From: Ifrita kowaldi
Lineage: Eukaryota > Chordata > Aves > Passeriformes > Cinclosomatidae
Direction of reading: 5' to 3'
Assembly (NCBI GenBank): GCA_013398055.1
Contig: VZRS01010803.1
Span: 434,001-498,000 of the forward strand
Length of the DNA: 64,000 bases
Part shown: one piece after another, positions 36,201 through 50,662 of the stretch
Numbering within the stretch: position 1 is the stretch's first letter
How the letters are laid out: each line of letters begins with the position of its first letter
The notes under the pieces: model-generated
Databases searched by the model: none
Told to the model about the DNA's origin: nothing
What the model saw: the letters and a program-made list of their open reading frames with translations, nothing else
Translations under genes and position numbers: made by a program

Positions 36201-39200
36201 GGGCAAGGAAAGGCTTTTGAAAGATAAATATCATAGCTTGCTCCTGTCATTTTTTTCAACCACAGTGTTCCTGAGACTCTCTGACCATATACGTTTAAAA
36301 ATCAGAGGTGATAGTTTGTGTTGTGAATCTCGGTAGCAATTCAGGTATCATCTCAGACACACCACAGTGGGCAGTTCAACATACAGTTCAGTACTTTTGG
36401 AAGACACTTTTGGCACTGAATTACAGGACTGAGAGTGTTAGCAATTTGAATGAGCTGATTGGCTGAACATTGCTAAGTGCTCTTTAGTAAGTGCTCTCTT
36501 TATCCTTCTCAGGTGGAAGGCTGGGTTACAAAGCCGTTGGGCTTTGCAGGTGGAAGCAGGCAATTAAAGTCTTTTTCAAAAGTGTAAATCCCTGTAAACT
36601 GAACATAATCTTCAGGAGGGCTTTTCATTTCTTAAATTTTATTTTAGTTGCTTTGAACTTTAACTTTGGTGTTAAATTGTTTTCTTCTGTCTTTATTGGT
36701 GTAATTTCTATGCAGACCTCCCACACACGTCTAATACAATATATTTCATGTTGCACTGTGTTTTTCTGTTCTTTCAGGCAAAATTTTCATTCAGGCTTGA
36801 GGCTTTTTCTGGGCTCCAGTGCTCCTGAAAGGTCAGCTAACTGCACTAAGAGGAAAACTGCTTCCACTTGGAGGTAGTAAGCATGCACCATCCTCTCTTT
36901 GGCTCACTCCTGCATCTCCCATACTGGTCTTCAACGTGTCCAGGAGGGAGCTATTTATTGGCAGATCTTCCCAAACACAGGCAATTTGGTCACTGCCTTT
37001 GATCCCAGCAAAAATCTACCAAGACTGAGAAAAATATGCAGACATATTTCAGCTGATCAACACTCGGCCTAGGTGCACAATTCTGCTACTCACATTTAGG
37101 TGGCTGCCATGAAGAAATGTGCATCTGAGCTAGTCACCCTGGGCTCTGTTAGTAATTGGGGGGGTAGGGTGAAGTCACTCTGCGATGCATTGGATCTACC
37201 ATCAAGTGTTCACATTAGAAAAAGTTGAACCTTATGCTGGAAATGCCTAAGAGGCATAAAAGAGAAAGATGTTAGAGCAGGATGGAAGAACTATTGGGAA
37301 AGTTTTTTCTGGCAGATGGAGACTTTTCAACTGTCAGCATGTGAGAAAATGGGAAGCTGGCAACAAAGGAAGGAAATGTAAAAGGAAAGAAGGAAATTAC
37401 TATTCTAAAGAGGCTAGTTGGAATATATGAATGCATGCGGGACACTGAAATTCCTGGACTGCTAAATGACCAAAATTATTTAAGTATGTTAAGAAATCTG
37501 ATGTTTTTCCCTGGATTGCATAGCTGTTTTTCTTTCTGGATTTTTCTTTCAACTAACTAAAATTCAGGTGGCTCTGCAAAGCTTGTAGGTCTGACTGTTT
37601 TCACCATCAAGTGTCAAAGAAGCAATGAGCTGTAAGCCAGAGCTGTGACAGGGTGAATCTTCAGGGAAGTTTTCCTGGGGACCTTTAGATACCAGCTAGT
37701 CTTGAAGAGCTGAAGCTCTAAATTCCCATTTCTATCAGCTGGAAAGTCTTTTTTCCTAGACAGCATGCAAAAGAGGCCACAAAAAGTACTGATCCTGGAA
37801 TGCCCTTGGAAGATAAAGGCCCATGAACCCAAAACAGAATGTGCAGATCCAGTGGCTAAAACTACCAAGTATTTAGCTGAAGTGCTTGGCCAGAATTTAC
37901 TTTGCAAAGCATTTGATCTCATGCCAAAGTAACCCTCATTCTCCTAAAAGTGCTCCGTTGCAAATCTAAGATTGTATAAGAGGATTTAGATTATGGTGGT
38001 AGAGCATTTAAGAAATAAAACCTGATCTAATAAGCAAAAATTCCCAATTCACTAACAGTACCACTGTGTCTTAAAACATTTGTTCTACTTTTCACAGGCT
38101 TCCAACACAGTGACCCATACAGCCAGGAACAGAAAATTTTGCTAAGTCAAACAAAATATTTAACCATCTATGGCAAAAAATGGTTAAAGGAAAGGAAATT
38201 AAGAAATGTTTTTGCACCTCAAGGTGTAAGTCTGCAATCATGAACATAATTGAAATCTGGAATTAGCAATTTTCCTGGGAAGTAAGAGAAATTTCATTGT
38301 TTTAATAATCTGAATTGCACAATATGCTGTAGGTTATAATCTCAACCTGGCAGAAAAATGGACAAAATGGCCTTATGCCATTATTAGTATCTAATTTACA
38401 TGACACTAGAAGTCAGATGCTTGGTCAATGTGAATTTGCATAGCTCCATTGAATTCAACGGACCCTTGTTGATCTACAGGCAAAGAAGGAAAAGAAGTGC
38501 ACTCCTACGTACAGCAATTGGAGATTTATTAATTGTGGAACAAGTGTTTGCATCTCCATTTGAATGGAATACCATCCTATTTCTTTTGCAGCTCTTGAGC
38601 TCTGCAGTGTAAAGATATTTGAAGCTGGCTTTAATTCAGTTCTGAAGGTCTAACAATTTTTTTCAGAGCCTCTAATTCAGTTCTTGCATTCTCAGTCTAT
38701 AATGAATTGGAACATGTGCTCTTGACACACCATAACTACATGATTACGTATGTAAAGAAGTACTCAGGATCTTAACTCTTCTGTCAAAATATACAAAATG
38801 CAAGTGCTAGGTTAAGAGCATATGTGAATGCCATCACAGAAGCTGATCACACATTTTCCTTTCAACACTTCTTTTCATCTGTATTTAGCATTTAGCAATA
38901 GTAACATACATTAAATGATTCGGAGCCTTTGCAGGTGTAATTAAGTGAATAAACACAAAAAGAATGGAGAACATTTACCTCTCTAGCAACAACATAATAT
39001 TTATCTTTCAGATATTGAGCAAATGAATATTTGATCAGTACACTTGATTTTTTCCTAACGTTATGAGGGCATCAAGCTGCCACAAAAAACAATCTTAGTC
39101 AAAATCTTAGCTAATGTGTAGTTTTCACAAACTGAGACAAAAACTGTTTAATTGAACAACAAATTTCAGAGAAATTTAGCAAAAAAGTTTTATTTAAAAA

Positions 39201-39520
39201 AATAATTGAAATTTAGACAGGGAAAAAGAAAGTATGTGTGTTAAAGAACTGTGGTTCCAGGTAGATCCCTATAGAAAGTTTAAGGGCTTAAATGATCTTA
39301 TAGAAAAAGGAGAAAGGTGGAATATAAAAGTCTAGAGCTGCATTTAACACCAAAAAAAAAATTGCTTAAAAGGCAAGGAAGTAACAATTATATAATTCAG
39401 CAAACCTTGCTATTTAATTTTAAACCCCCAAAAATATTAGTTCTTAGCACTTCCTTATCTGAAGATATTAATTGCAACTGTAAATAGTCATCAGCTGATC
39501 ATTAAGACTGAAAGTTTTTT
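33261..39520. other. AT-rich non-coding DNA, no gene seen
   Basis: The longest frame is 128 codons (36,491-36,877, plus) and is rich in F, L and S, as random AT-rich translation tends to be. A small inverted repeat (TTTGCTTA / TAAGCAAA) lies at 34,194-34,211. No transposable element was recognised. Confidence 0.65.
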
Positions 39521-39521
39521 A

Positions 39522-39962
39522 ATGATTTCTCCAAAGAATCAAAGATTAGTCACATTCCCCTCCCATTTGGCAGGCCTGTCCTCAGCTGGGCCTTTGGCTA
39601 GAAGCAGCTACCCCAAAGCCTGTGGCTTCACTGGGTTCCCTGTCTCTGAGCTATCTGATCTTCCAAAGCCCATCCGGATGAAAAGCTGTGCTGCCCTCCA
39701 AACTTTTAAAACAAGCACATGCCCGTACAGTGCAAAGGCTGAGCTGATTAATGCCTGTAAGGGCTTGCAAACATTACCTGTTTACACTCAGGAAAATACA
39801 TTCAGAACTATCCGGGCCTTGGAAGCCAAAAGGCCCTCTGGCCAAGCAGCTTGCTTGGGTGTTTGTTATAACATGTTTCCAAGGCCAAATTTTGCAAGGC
39901 TGCCCATGCAAACTTGTGACACTTGTGAGCAGAGTTGGCATGGACAACTGTGGGTCATCTAG
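39522..39962 (+). other. Longest open frame (146 codons), probably not a gene
   Basis: An ATG-started frame of 146 codons is the longest in the window, and its DNA is richer in G+C than the neighbourhood. The predicted protein has no signal peptide, membrane segment, repeat or motif that I recognise. Its eight or so cysteines do not form a clear zinc-binding pattern. A second frame (39,751-40,014) overlaps it, which fits low local stop density. By rough stop-codon arithmetic, a frame this long is expected to occur by chance with odds near even in 64 kb. It might be an exon of an unknown gene, but nothing positive supports that. Confidence 0.2.
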
Positions 39963-42900
39963 AAAACAAGTATTTTATGGTCACAGGAGAAGGGATGAGA
40001 AAAAGAGATGCTAAACTTCTGTTGCTCATTGACATTACCACATTTGGATTCCTTTACTCTAACTATAAAATATATTTTCCTGTTGGTTTAGCTTGATTCG
40101 GTGGAGGCCAATACAATTATTTTTGAACTTAACCACTCCAGAGCAAGGGAAATACATTTCAACACTTTTTTTTTTTTTCCCCCAAGAGTATCACCACCTT
40201 ACAGGACTTTCTGTATATAAATCCTTCTCCATATGATCATAATTTTTGTCAAAAGCCTCTTAAAATGCAAAGCAGTAAAATTTGCTTTAATTTGACACTG
40301 AAAATATACCGACAGTTTACTTTATAAAGAGAGGGCATATTTCTTAGCCTTGTTTTCAGAAAAGAAAGGACTTAAAGTCACAGATATAAAATAATTATTA
40401 TTGTTCATATTTCAAAACTTACATCAATTTCACCAGCAGAAAAACTGCAGCGCATATCTCCATATGATAGATATCAGTCATGCTGCTCAAAGCAGATCTA
40501 GAAAGTGCTTGTATAATATGATGGTGGCAGCAGAATTTGGGTTAAGGCAACATCTATGGCCATGATTAATTAGATCCAGGCACCAAATTGATTCCACAAT
40601 GATTTTCTGTGGCATTTACCACACGGCTAGTATGGGAAATGGGAAGATTTGTACAGGGTTGGAACAGTACATGACTCAGATGCTAATTGACCAGAAACTA
40701 GTTCCTGCTTTTTATCCCATTTGTCAAGTCAACCACAACTAGAAGGCAGATCTGAAAATAAATAAGAGTAAATGGGGGACCCAGGGACTGGCAGATCCAG
40801 CTTTTGGTAGCTGAACATCATTGCTGCTTGCGTGATTTGGCCTTGTATTTTTTTTAAGATATTGTTCCTCATGGTTTCTCTGTATAGACTGTCCTGTTGA
40901 AAGCAAAGACCAGAGTTATACTGTGGGATTTAGGAGTGCTCTGTTGTGGTTGAAAGAGGGTGAATACCAGCCCTCTCCTTCTTACCACAAACCCAGGTTT
41001 CCACATAAGGACATCTGAGTCCAGGCAGGAAGGAAGTTGTGGTACATTCTAGTGCATCTATAATGAGATAAGGAGGGGACCAGAATTTCATTACTAGGTA
41101 GAGTATCTATCACACAATATAAACACACCTGACATGTGACTTTGCTAATGTATGAAATTAATCTGCTAAGCAGAATAAAGGAATCTTAAAAGTGTCAAAC
41201 CAGCACTGTGCTCAAAATTCTGAAGTCCCACTTTCCAAATTTGTTCCCTCATGCCATATACTTATACTCGTTCTCTTCATCCGTTAAAACAGCTTCATTA
41301 GTCACGCTGGACAGGCACACAGCAGTTCATGAAATTTCAGTTCTGCTGGAATGAATTGATTGTCATTGATCAAGGTGATAAAAGTGGGCTATCTTCTCTC
41401 TCTCTCACACGTAGTTTCTTGCTCAAACACGTAAAAAAAACAGAGAGCTGACACTCTGAGGAAAGTATCCACATTTACTATTTTAAATATCAGTGGAATA
41501 TCATGACTCAAAAAAGGAGATGACCTGAAAAGTTCAGAATATTTCTCAGTTCTTCAAAGTTAAGATATTATATTTCAAAAACTTGATACAATTCCTTTAA
41601 AGGGCAGAAGTCAGAAAACTTGAAAGCGGCTCATCCATGCTAAGTGCCTACTTTCCAACTGAATCAGTCTTTTTCTAGGAGATTCTTTGAGTTGGAGGTC
41701 TGTTTCTGAACTATATATAGAGATCACATCCCACTGCAATATTTGGAGTCACATGTGGAAACCAGCTGAAACAGCTGTCTCATATTTTGAAGCCAGGCTA
41801 TTAATTGTTAAGTACCCATTCATCCCATTCACAAACCTGTATCTACAGAGCTTTATAATACAAGCAAAAATAAATATTCTATGAAACATCTTGGCATGGA
41901 GCAGTATTTCCAAAGACCATATTCTGCACAACCTTAAGCATGCCTGCACAGGGAAATTGCCCATTACAGCTACAGTAGAATAAGCTCTCCCTGTAACCTC
42001 TACCAGAACAGCTATTCATTGAATACTTCACTCCAGAATAAAAGTGATTTAATATCAAAATAATTATTCCACTGAGATTTACTTTGCCATTGGTAAGCTG
42101 AACAATTTCCTGTTTCCAATTTCTCTGTTCAAACAGGAATACCTACCTGAAGGTTTTAATCGTGTACTAAAAATAGAAAAAAAGTCAAATGGTGTTTGTG
42201 CTTTCATTATACTTCTGTTAAAATGAACATTATTTATTTGTTCAAATACGGTCAAATTTATATGATATTATTAATTATTTCTACACTGATAGAGATCTTG
42301 CAATTCAGCAATCAGTTACTGCACATCTTTAGCAAATGTTACAGAATAATTGTTGGAAGGATTTTGTTCACAACATTGCTACATTTTCTAATAAAGCAGA
42401 ATTATTTTTTAGACTGCCTTCAAAAAAATTACTTCCTATGCATATATAAATAGAGACTTTATACATGAAACTGGAAAGTCTTTTGGTACAGTCTCGTTCC
42501 ATTCGGATATGATAATGTTTTCTTTTTGCTTTAAAGACTTTATTTGCTAGAGACCATGTATTAGAATTCACTAGATAACATTCTTATATTTTAAAACGGT
42601 TTTGTGCAAAATATTTTTAAAGGACAAACAAGTGTGACTAAATATTTCTTTCACACACTTATACCAGAAATGCTAAAATTCAAAGGGAGTTAAAGATTTC
42701 AGTGACATCAGACTTTTGCTCTTACTTTTCCCTTTCTCCATCATGGCCTTCTCATCCCCTTCCAGGACAGAACAGGTTAATTGAGGACTGTTGACTTTCC
42801 ATTGTATTTTCTGCTTATTTCCAGCTTCATATCAGATGCTTATTGTAGATCAAACATTTATGATGGAACTTAATCTTTTGAGTCATGTAAATATCTATGA

Positions 42901-45900
42901 TTGAGATTTTTCATATACGTATAATATGAAGTAGTTTATGCAGCATAAGTTTAAACAGCTGAAGAGCTTTTGTCTTCCACCACTTCCTCTATGGCATAGA
43001 TGAGATATGCTCACACAATGGGAATGAGACCCATGCTGAACTAACAGTCACCTCAAGCAGTGACTTGAGGCCAAGCTGACAAGAGAAGAGGAAAAAAAAT
43101 TCTCAGGAAAGTCCAGACTTCATAAAGTTCATTCCTCAGCTGCTTGTTTGAAAAGTGAACAAAGGAGAGAGTTTGATAAACTGATGTATGTGCAGATCCT
43201 TCAAATGCAACAAGGAAATTATCTTAACAAGCTTTGTGATATACCTGAACATCCCCAGAAACTTTGGTTGCATTTAATCAACCTAAAGACTTATCTTTTT
43301 CATATTGAAAATATTTGAGGGAAAAACCCTAATCCCAAGAAAGGCGTAGATGATCGGATGAAAAAGAGAATGATCAATTGCATAATTATTTCAGAAAAGG
43401 ATATAAAAAGTTAGTATAAATTCCATATTTCATTTAAAGAAGTTTGTCTGCACTTGTGTCCTTGAGCAGCACCCAAAAAGAAATACAAAAGACCAGTCCC
43501 ATGGTATTATGAAGTCTAATCTCCTTTTGAAGATCATTACCCTCTTTTAAATCTGGGAACTTGATACTTTCTTCAATAAATGAGGAACTAGAATCATCCT
43601 GAAACAGCTGCCAGAGGATTCCTGTTCACCCTGGAGGAGACACATAAGGTACTGGCCATCTTGCTTCCACTGTAGCTTGAACCACATCTGATCTAGTGAG
43701 AATCATTTATCACCGTGTTATTAGCCATTCTCCTCTGCAAACCCAGCCAAGGTACCAAGCTCCAAGGGTTAAACTCACAAAAGCAATAAGTACTGTGCTA
43801 TCATCGAGAGTCATAAAATCATCATATAGTTATAAAATGAATATTTTTGCTATTGATGTTACAGCTATTTTAGCAAGATGAAATGCATTTCAATTCTTGA
43901 AGCTCAATTTGTGCGTGTGTCTGTGTCTGCGTAAGACCTAAATATTTATTAGACCGCTGTCATTGGAGAATGACTCTGCACCTTCTGTCAGCACTCAGGT
44001 AGGAGTACAGAAACTAAGCTTCCAGGCTTTAAGCTAGAGCTGTGATATTTTAGTGAAACAGATTCTGAGTGTATCTTTTGTAAGATGAAAAATCGGATAC
44101 CAAAAGTGTGATAAGAAAGAATTATTGTGTGAACTTTGACATGGGAAAACAATAAAACAGGTATCTACTAACTCCTAGCTGCTAAAATTGTGGAAGTTAT
44201 TCTGATGCCTTTCGACAGAAACTTGAGTATGAATGCAGTTTTAAGCACCTATGAAAAGGTGGGAGGGGTGATGCGGGGGTGTTGAATAGCACTAGCATTT
44301 AAATGTCAACCCTGGCTGCCTGAAGAGGTATTTATGTGCCTACATTCTCCTTGTTAATCTAGGTCTTTAATGTTTAATGTGGATGTTACTGATTGCTGGA
44401 GTGAGATGAATAATTCACAATTAGCAATGTATTCATCCAGCCTAGCTCTTTTCTGCTTGCAGAATGTGCAAGAGTAAATCTAGATTTTCCTGAATTTATT
44501 TGCTTTATTCCTTTAGAAGGATTGCAAACAGCCTCCGTCAGAGATTTGTCCATCACAATAGAATTCTGAGCTTCATAAATTGAGCCATAAGAGTTCAGAT
44601 TATTTGGTGCATTTTTCTGATCTCTGATCATGGATTTTAATAGGTTTTGAACCTCTTGGGGAGTTTCAGTGGACAAAGAAGATTAAGAAATTTTAGAACA
44701 CTTTAATTCTTATCCTCTTTAGTCACATAGCTTTTCAGGAATTCATAGCCACCAATATTAGTTTTCTATTGAATACCTTTCCTGAAAACTGAGCTGAAGT
44801 TACTTTTTCTTTCACTCTGTTGGAAAGTCTTTGCATAGAAGACTTATGAACTTGTGTAAGGGCAGGGGGGGAACCACTGAAGCCTGATAGATCAGCCTCA
44901 GTTTGCATATTTGTTACATGCATCTTCATTCCCTTGGACTGCAAATATTTGCAGTCAATGCATGGCATTACTACCTCCCAGTCTGTAGAAGTCACCCATT
45001 CTCAGTAGGGCAGCTGGATGCCACTGTTGTCCATCTCTCTGAGTGCGCCTCTGAAACTGCTCTTTTATCTTGAGACATCAAAACTGCACTGCAACAGGCA
45101 GCATTAATCCCGTTAGATTACAGTAAATCCCTAAGAACACAAAAACTATTTTTGAATCAGTTTTGCACCCAGGTGTACTGCTTCTCTGTTTCCTCTGTAC
45201 AGTACTAAATGTCACCTATTGTGTAGAATGGTGCAAATAAAGCCTGTTTGCTCAAGCCTTTGTTGAAAGTAAGTGCAAAAGGAATAGGAAATGGATGTAG
45301 AACTCAATCAAAAATGCACAGAATATATTTTAGAGTATTTGTCTAGCTCTTAATGATTAAACAACCAAGATGTCAAGCAGTTGCCATGCAGAATACATTC
45401 ACTGTTTTTTTGGCAGTTTAAGGCACCTAATGTACTCCAGTGTAAAATGCTGATGTTTTATTAACGTATCAAGATTTTTAATGTAGTTTTAATTAAACAT
45501 TAAAAATATTCTCCAGGATAAATGTTTTGATGAAACTCCAGTATTTGTCACTGCTTTCCAACCATGTGCCCTATCCACTAAATCTCTACAGAACCAACTG
45601 CACTGCAGCGATGGGAATACTCTACATGTCCATCTTGGTTTTAGAATAGCAATTATTTTGCTTCAGTTTCTTCTCTGGACAGTCTCGGCTGTTCTTTCTC
45701 TGAAGTGGAGAGGTTCATACTGTCAGGGGTTTCAAACAGGCAACCTATTTACAACTAGAAATCTGGTGCTTACTTCTTTATCAGATCTTGGCTTAACCTG
45801 GCTGGATTCAATGGGTACATGTCACAGCAGAAAGAGCAGACTCTCCTCTAGAAATGCCCACAAGGATCCTCTTCACTCCATGAAGTTTACAGAAACCTTG

Positions 45901-47014
45901 AAAATATAAGAGAACACTTCTTATACACATATTTTGCATTTATTATAGCAGCAGATTTTGACGTTATGCCACTGGGAAATAAGACAGAGGTCAGTAACAC
46001 GTAATAAGGGATCCAAAAAATATAGCAACTTAATTGCTGCCACAAGCAGCTGCAATTGAATGAGTATTAAAACATCTTTTGATGTTAAACCTCTAACAGC
46101 ATTTACACTTCACATACTATCCATCTTGGACAATCGTAATATCAGACTCAAGTGTCTGTTTCTGTTTCTCTTTCATTTCATAAGTTTACATGTAATTCCT
46201 TGTGTTTCAACATAGTACTTCAGATTTCTTCCAACGTGAAACAGCATTTAAAAGCCTCTAAAACACTTTTCCATATAATAAATAAATAAATAAATACATA
46301 GATATATAAATTAAAGTTCATGGGTATTTCTGCAAAATTTAGTGGATGGGAGATCAAAAGTTTCATCAGTAGAGTTCTTTAACTTAGATCCTCTCATAAC
46401 TTGAGCATAAGGATGATACTTGTAGGACACAGGTGATACATAAACCTTTGGTGTGGATTTTGATTCACGAGAACCTAACTTACACTCTTCCTGGCAACAT
46501 CACTGCACTGACAATGGATCACAAGAGAGCACATCCAAGGGAATACCCAAGTCAATTGCAGTCCTTTACATTTCTGTTTATAGAAATATTAACATGTGGT
46601 GCTTATTCAAACAGGCCATGTTCCAGTATATTTCACAGCATAATATAACTAAGAGATATTCATGCCTTTGAGCACGTAACGTTTGAAAAACTACAGTTGC
46701 TACAATAAGCAACTAATCAAACGCATGGAAAAATCTTTCCATGAAAATTTCAGAAGAATGAAGTTTTCCCACGCCTGTGTCAAAATAATACAAAGAGAGG
46801 ATGTTTTAAAGGACTGTTCTTGTTATAAAACCCCATATTCATAAGATCTAGGCTGGTCCCTGTGGGATGAATAAAAAATACAGTGCTAGAGTTACAGTAA
46901 CTCCCCCACTTGAAAAAGGGAATCTGATAACAGACTCAACTGACCTTTCTTTCATTGGCAAAAGCTTCTTGTAATCCAAAGGCTTTTGAAAGTTTTTGCA
47001 AGTCTTTTCATCAA
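39963..47014. other. AT-rich non-coding DNA, no gene seen
   Basis: All frames are below about 97 codons and unrecognised. Simple features are a T-tract near 40,167-40,180, a short (TC)n at 41,394-41,406 and an inverted repeat with 7-bp arms (CCTCAAG / CTTGAGG) near 43,051-43,070. No interspersed repeat was recognised until the CR1 copy that follows. Confidence 0.65.
46277..46300. repeat. (AAAT)n microsatellite
   Basis: About five AAAT/TAAA units lead into ACATAGATATATAAA. It is a simple tetranucleotide repeat. Confidence 0.85.
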
Positions 47015-47510
47015 AGATCAAAGAATCATTAAGGCTGGAAAAGACCCTTAAGACCACTGAGTCCAGCCATTAATCTGGCAGCCATGTCCACCACTAAACC
47101 ATGTCCCTATGTGCCACATCTACACATTTTTTGAACACTACAAGGAATGGTGATCTCACCACTTCCCCGGGAAACCTGTCCCAATGCTTGACCACTCTTT
47201 CAGTGAAGACATTTTTCCTAATGTCCAATCTAAACCTCCCCTGGTGCAACTTGAGACTCTCCTCTTGTCCTATTGCTTGTTACTTGTGAGAAGAGGCCGA
47301 ACCCCCACCGGGCTACATGCTCCTTTCAGGCAGTACTGGAGAGCAAAAAGGTCTCCCCTGAGCTTCCTCTTCTCCAGGATAAACACCTCCAGCTCCCTCA
47401 GACATTCCTCATGGCTTGTGCTCCAGACGATTCACCAGCTTCATTGTCCTTCTCTGGACATGTTATGGCATCACAATATCTTTCCTGTAGATCTACTGTA
47501 GCTCCCCAAA
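47015..47510 (-). mobile_element. CR1 LINE 3' end, 5'-truncated
   Basis: Read on the plus strand, this segment is the reverse complement of the well-known avian CR1 3' region. Diagnostic words include GGCTGGAAAAGACCCTTAAG (47,034-47,053), ACCATGTCCCTATGTGCCAC, CCAATGCTTGACCACTCTTT, TCCAATCTAAACCTCCCCTG and GCTTCCTCTTCTCCAGGATA. The element's 3' terminus lies at the low-coordinate end, where GATCAAAGAATCATT is a degraded form of the short terminal CR1 repeats. Similarity fades near 47,510, inside what would be the end of the reverse-transcriptase ORF and the 3' UTR, so this is a typical 5'-truncated insertion. Short open frames within it are shadows of the repeat, not genes. Identification is by recall of the family; the subfamily is not resolved. 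Confidence 0.93.
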
Positions 47511-50500
47511 ACGTTATTGCTCTAAGACTCAGAGCCTTATATTTCTGTTGTCTTCTTAAAAGACAGGCTTTCACTTGTAATGTTCATTGCTGTTAGGTTA
47601 TATGTGCCCATAATTTTAGATTTCCTGCCAATAACACTTCAAGTGATGGGTCCCAGTTGTATAACTCTTAATTTTAAAAAAGCATGACAACACTAGTAAA
47701 TCAAGATGAAATTTCTACCAGTTCAATTTACTCAACATCCATGGGTGAATCTAGTGACCTTGGGATTTTCTCTGCTTTGAATGGTTGAAATCAGGTGTAT
47801 GGCTCAATGATGAGATTTTTTTCAGAAGAGAAACGGAAAATAATCACGTTTTCTCAGCATCTTTCTCTAATCTTGGCCTGGAGATGCCATTAATGAGAGT
47901 CAGACGATTGTGCGTTTCACTCTGCTGGATTTTGTCATCAGCCTTCCTGATTTACACAAGTCTCTCATGAAACCTGAAGTCAGTAAGCATCCTAGAGACC
48001 TAAATATGTACTCATTTGTTATCTAAAAATGTACTTGTTTGTTTGCTTTTAATGCAGAATTTCTGGGGCTCAAGGATTGCATAGACAGAGCCTGTCTGCA
48101 TGACCTCAGCCCTATGCATTTACACTGCAGATTTACAGTCCTGCGCTCAGCACTATAAAATAATCCGGTAGCTCTACCTCTCTCACAATTTAGATAGTTC
48201 CCATCCAGCTGTACTCATTTTAATGGTGTTTATATTCAGCTGGCACCGGTGAACAAACCTATGAGGGAATTCTGGACAAGCACTGAATTGAAAATTTAAG
48301 TTTCTGAGGGACTGATCTGCCTAAGAACTGAGACTTCAAGGTAGGAGCTTAGGCAAAGAAAATGCAAGGTGATTAAGATCTCTAGATATCTATGGTTGCC
48401 TTCTGAAATCATACACTTCTAAAGGAAGGTCACATGGGCACTTGAAAGTGCCCACTATAAAGATTATATTTAATATATTTGCCTTGCTACTGAGCATTCA
48501 GAAGCCAGTCCTGTGAATATGAACTCTGACAAAAATAATTTCATTCCATCATACCCTCTGGTTCTAGTGGCATCACTGTTTGATTAACCATTCAGCCCAA
48601 GAGCAGGAAATTGCCAGATCAGTCCAAAATGGTGGCAGGAATAAGAAATATTTGTAACAAAAACTGATTATTAGAACAGGGGTCATAAGATCAGAATCTC
48701 TTCTTATTGCTTCATAAGTAGTAACTTATGCTTTTAGGCCATTTGAATATTTTCTAGGAAGATTGACATATAAAATCTGAATATTTCTTGCTGTTTCAGA
48801 ACAGTACATTGTTTCAAGCACGAGCTAGATTTTCTCAGCTGTTTTGGTGGTTGTGTACATGCACAAAATAATCTGATTGTGCTATAAAAGTTGAATAGTA
48901 CATAATATATAACAAGCTAATTGCATCTCATATAATCTCTATTTTATGATTAATAAATGTATTTCTTTTCTCAAAAATAAAAATAGACAACTAAAAAAAA
49001 TTAAACTGCTGTTCATATTAAGTAGATACATGTGGATTTTATTTGCACTGTTCTTCATTATCCAGAAATCAATTAAATTAAATTAAAAGTCCTCTGCACA
49101 AAGAATAGAATCAAAAAAATTCCAATGATTTTACGCATATGGACAAAACTTGATCTTTATGATATTTCCAGAAAAATCTCTTTTTTTTTGGAAGAGTTAG
49201 CATTTGAACATTAACATTCATAATTCTTATTCAAGATCTGGACCTGTATATTACAAAAGAATCAGAATTCTTATTCTTAGTGGGTTTTTCCACATAAATA
49301 ATAATACCTTAATACCAGTATTAATGTTAAGGGACTGAAAACATGTATGAATGGCCAATTTACCAAGAGGTCTCCAGGACTAGCTAAACTTGTCATAAGC
49401 CCAAGGAGCTGCTGTAGAAGCAGCTTTTTCCCAGAGGCTAACGAAGATAAAGAAGATCACGTTTAATTACTGCATAAATAGGATACCATCACATATTTCT
49501 CAGCATATGTTCTCACAGAAGATAAAGGTTACTTTTGTGTTAATTTCCAAACTTGTTTTTATACATAAATTATCATTGAATGGAATTAATTTGTCATTTT
49601 CTTTCAGGAGAAAAGATCTTCAAAGTACCACATACAGCAGGTAGAGTTTATTTAGGCTGAAATGCAGAATTTCTCCAACAGTCTTCCTAGGAAACTTCCT
49701 TACTCTGTGCCCAGTTCAGAATGCAGAAACATGGGGAGGATCCTGGCAAAGGTGGAGAAGGTGAATGAAAGGTAGGAGGGTACAGATTTACTGTGCATGA
49801 GGTGGGGGTTACTTTCTGTGCCACAGATAAAGTGTATTGAGTGGATAATACTTTTGTCACATTCATCAGATGTGCCTATTGCCACCATGAGCTAGCAGCC
49901 TCCCAAGTGTAACTGTTGAGACACAGGAAAGAGAGGGTTATGCAGATGTTGAGCAATTGTCGATAAAGATCAGGGGAGCTTTAGAGGGAAAAATCTCAGT
50001 AGCCTAGCACAGTATCTCCATAACACAAGGCTAATTTTAACCTAGTAAGTTAAACATTGCCAGAGAAGACAAACAGTACAGAAACACAAAATGAGGTCAG
50101 GAGATTAAAATAACAGTGCCAAACACAAGTGCATGAAAGCCAGGACTTCAATGAATGGCTTGCTTCTGATTTTTTCTATAGTACAAGCTTCAGAGCAGCT
50201 ACAAGTACCTTTGAGTTCAGTTTATCCTTTGGGCTACTATATCCTTTTTACTTTTATGATCAGCTGAAATACAAGCAGTAATACTCACCATTTTCCTCTC
50301 ACAGTATTTGTGGGAGACTCACTTTTGTGGGCACAAACTGCTACTCTCATATTCACCCTACTTGTCCCCCAGAGCTACAGGATGAGCAGGCAGGCAGACA
50401 CACTCTCCTAATCTCTGAGACATCTCTGGTACCTTGAGTCTGCTGAGGAAATGCAGGGGCATCACGTAGAAGGCAGTGCATATAGCAAGCCAGCCTCTCG

Positions 50501-50660
50501 CTTGCATTGCTTCAGGTCAGGAGTCATGTGCTGCTCTGGCTTATTCAGGTGGAAAAGGCTAATAAAGACGGGCCCTGTACTACCCAAAAACAAAGGAGGA
50601 AAAACAGAGGTATAGAGGGAATGGAGTCACCAGCTCAGCATTGACAGAGTTCATAGAGAC
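47511..50660. other. AT-rich non-coding DNA, no gene seen
   Basis: Frames are about 62 codons or shorter. No repeat was recognised. The words GTGACCTTGGG near 47,755 recall a MIR core, but the flanks do not follow. Confidence 0.6.
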
Positions 50661-50662
50661 CA

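Noticed and set aside
36491..36877. 128-codon plus-strand frame
   Set aside because: Its F/L/S-rich make-up is typical of chance translation of AT-rich DNA, and its length is within expectation.
47101..47596. Three overlapping plus-strand open frames of 62 to 107 codons
   Set aside because: They mostly lie on the antisense of the CR1 3' region, so they are shadows of a repeat and not genes.
50590..50650. Possible second MIR relic (GAGGAAAAACAGAGGTATAG then GAGTCACC)
   Set aside because: The similarity to the MIR core is short and broken, and the tail and head are absent.
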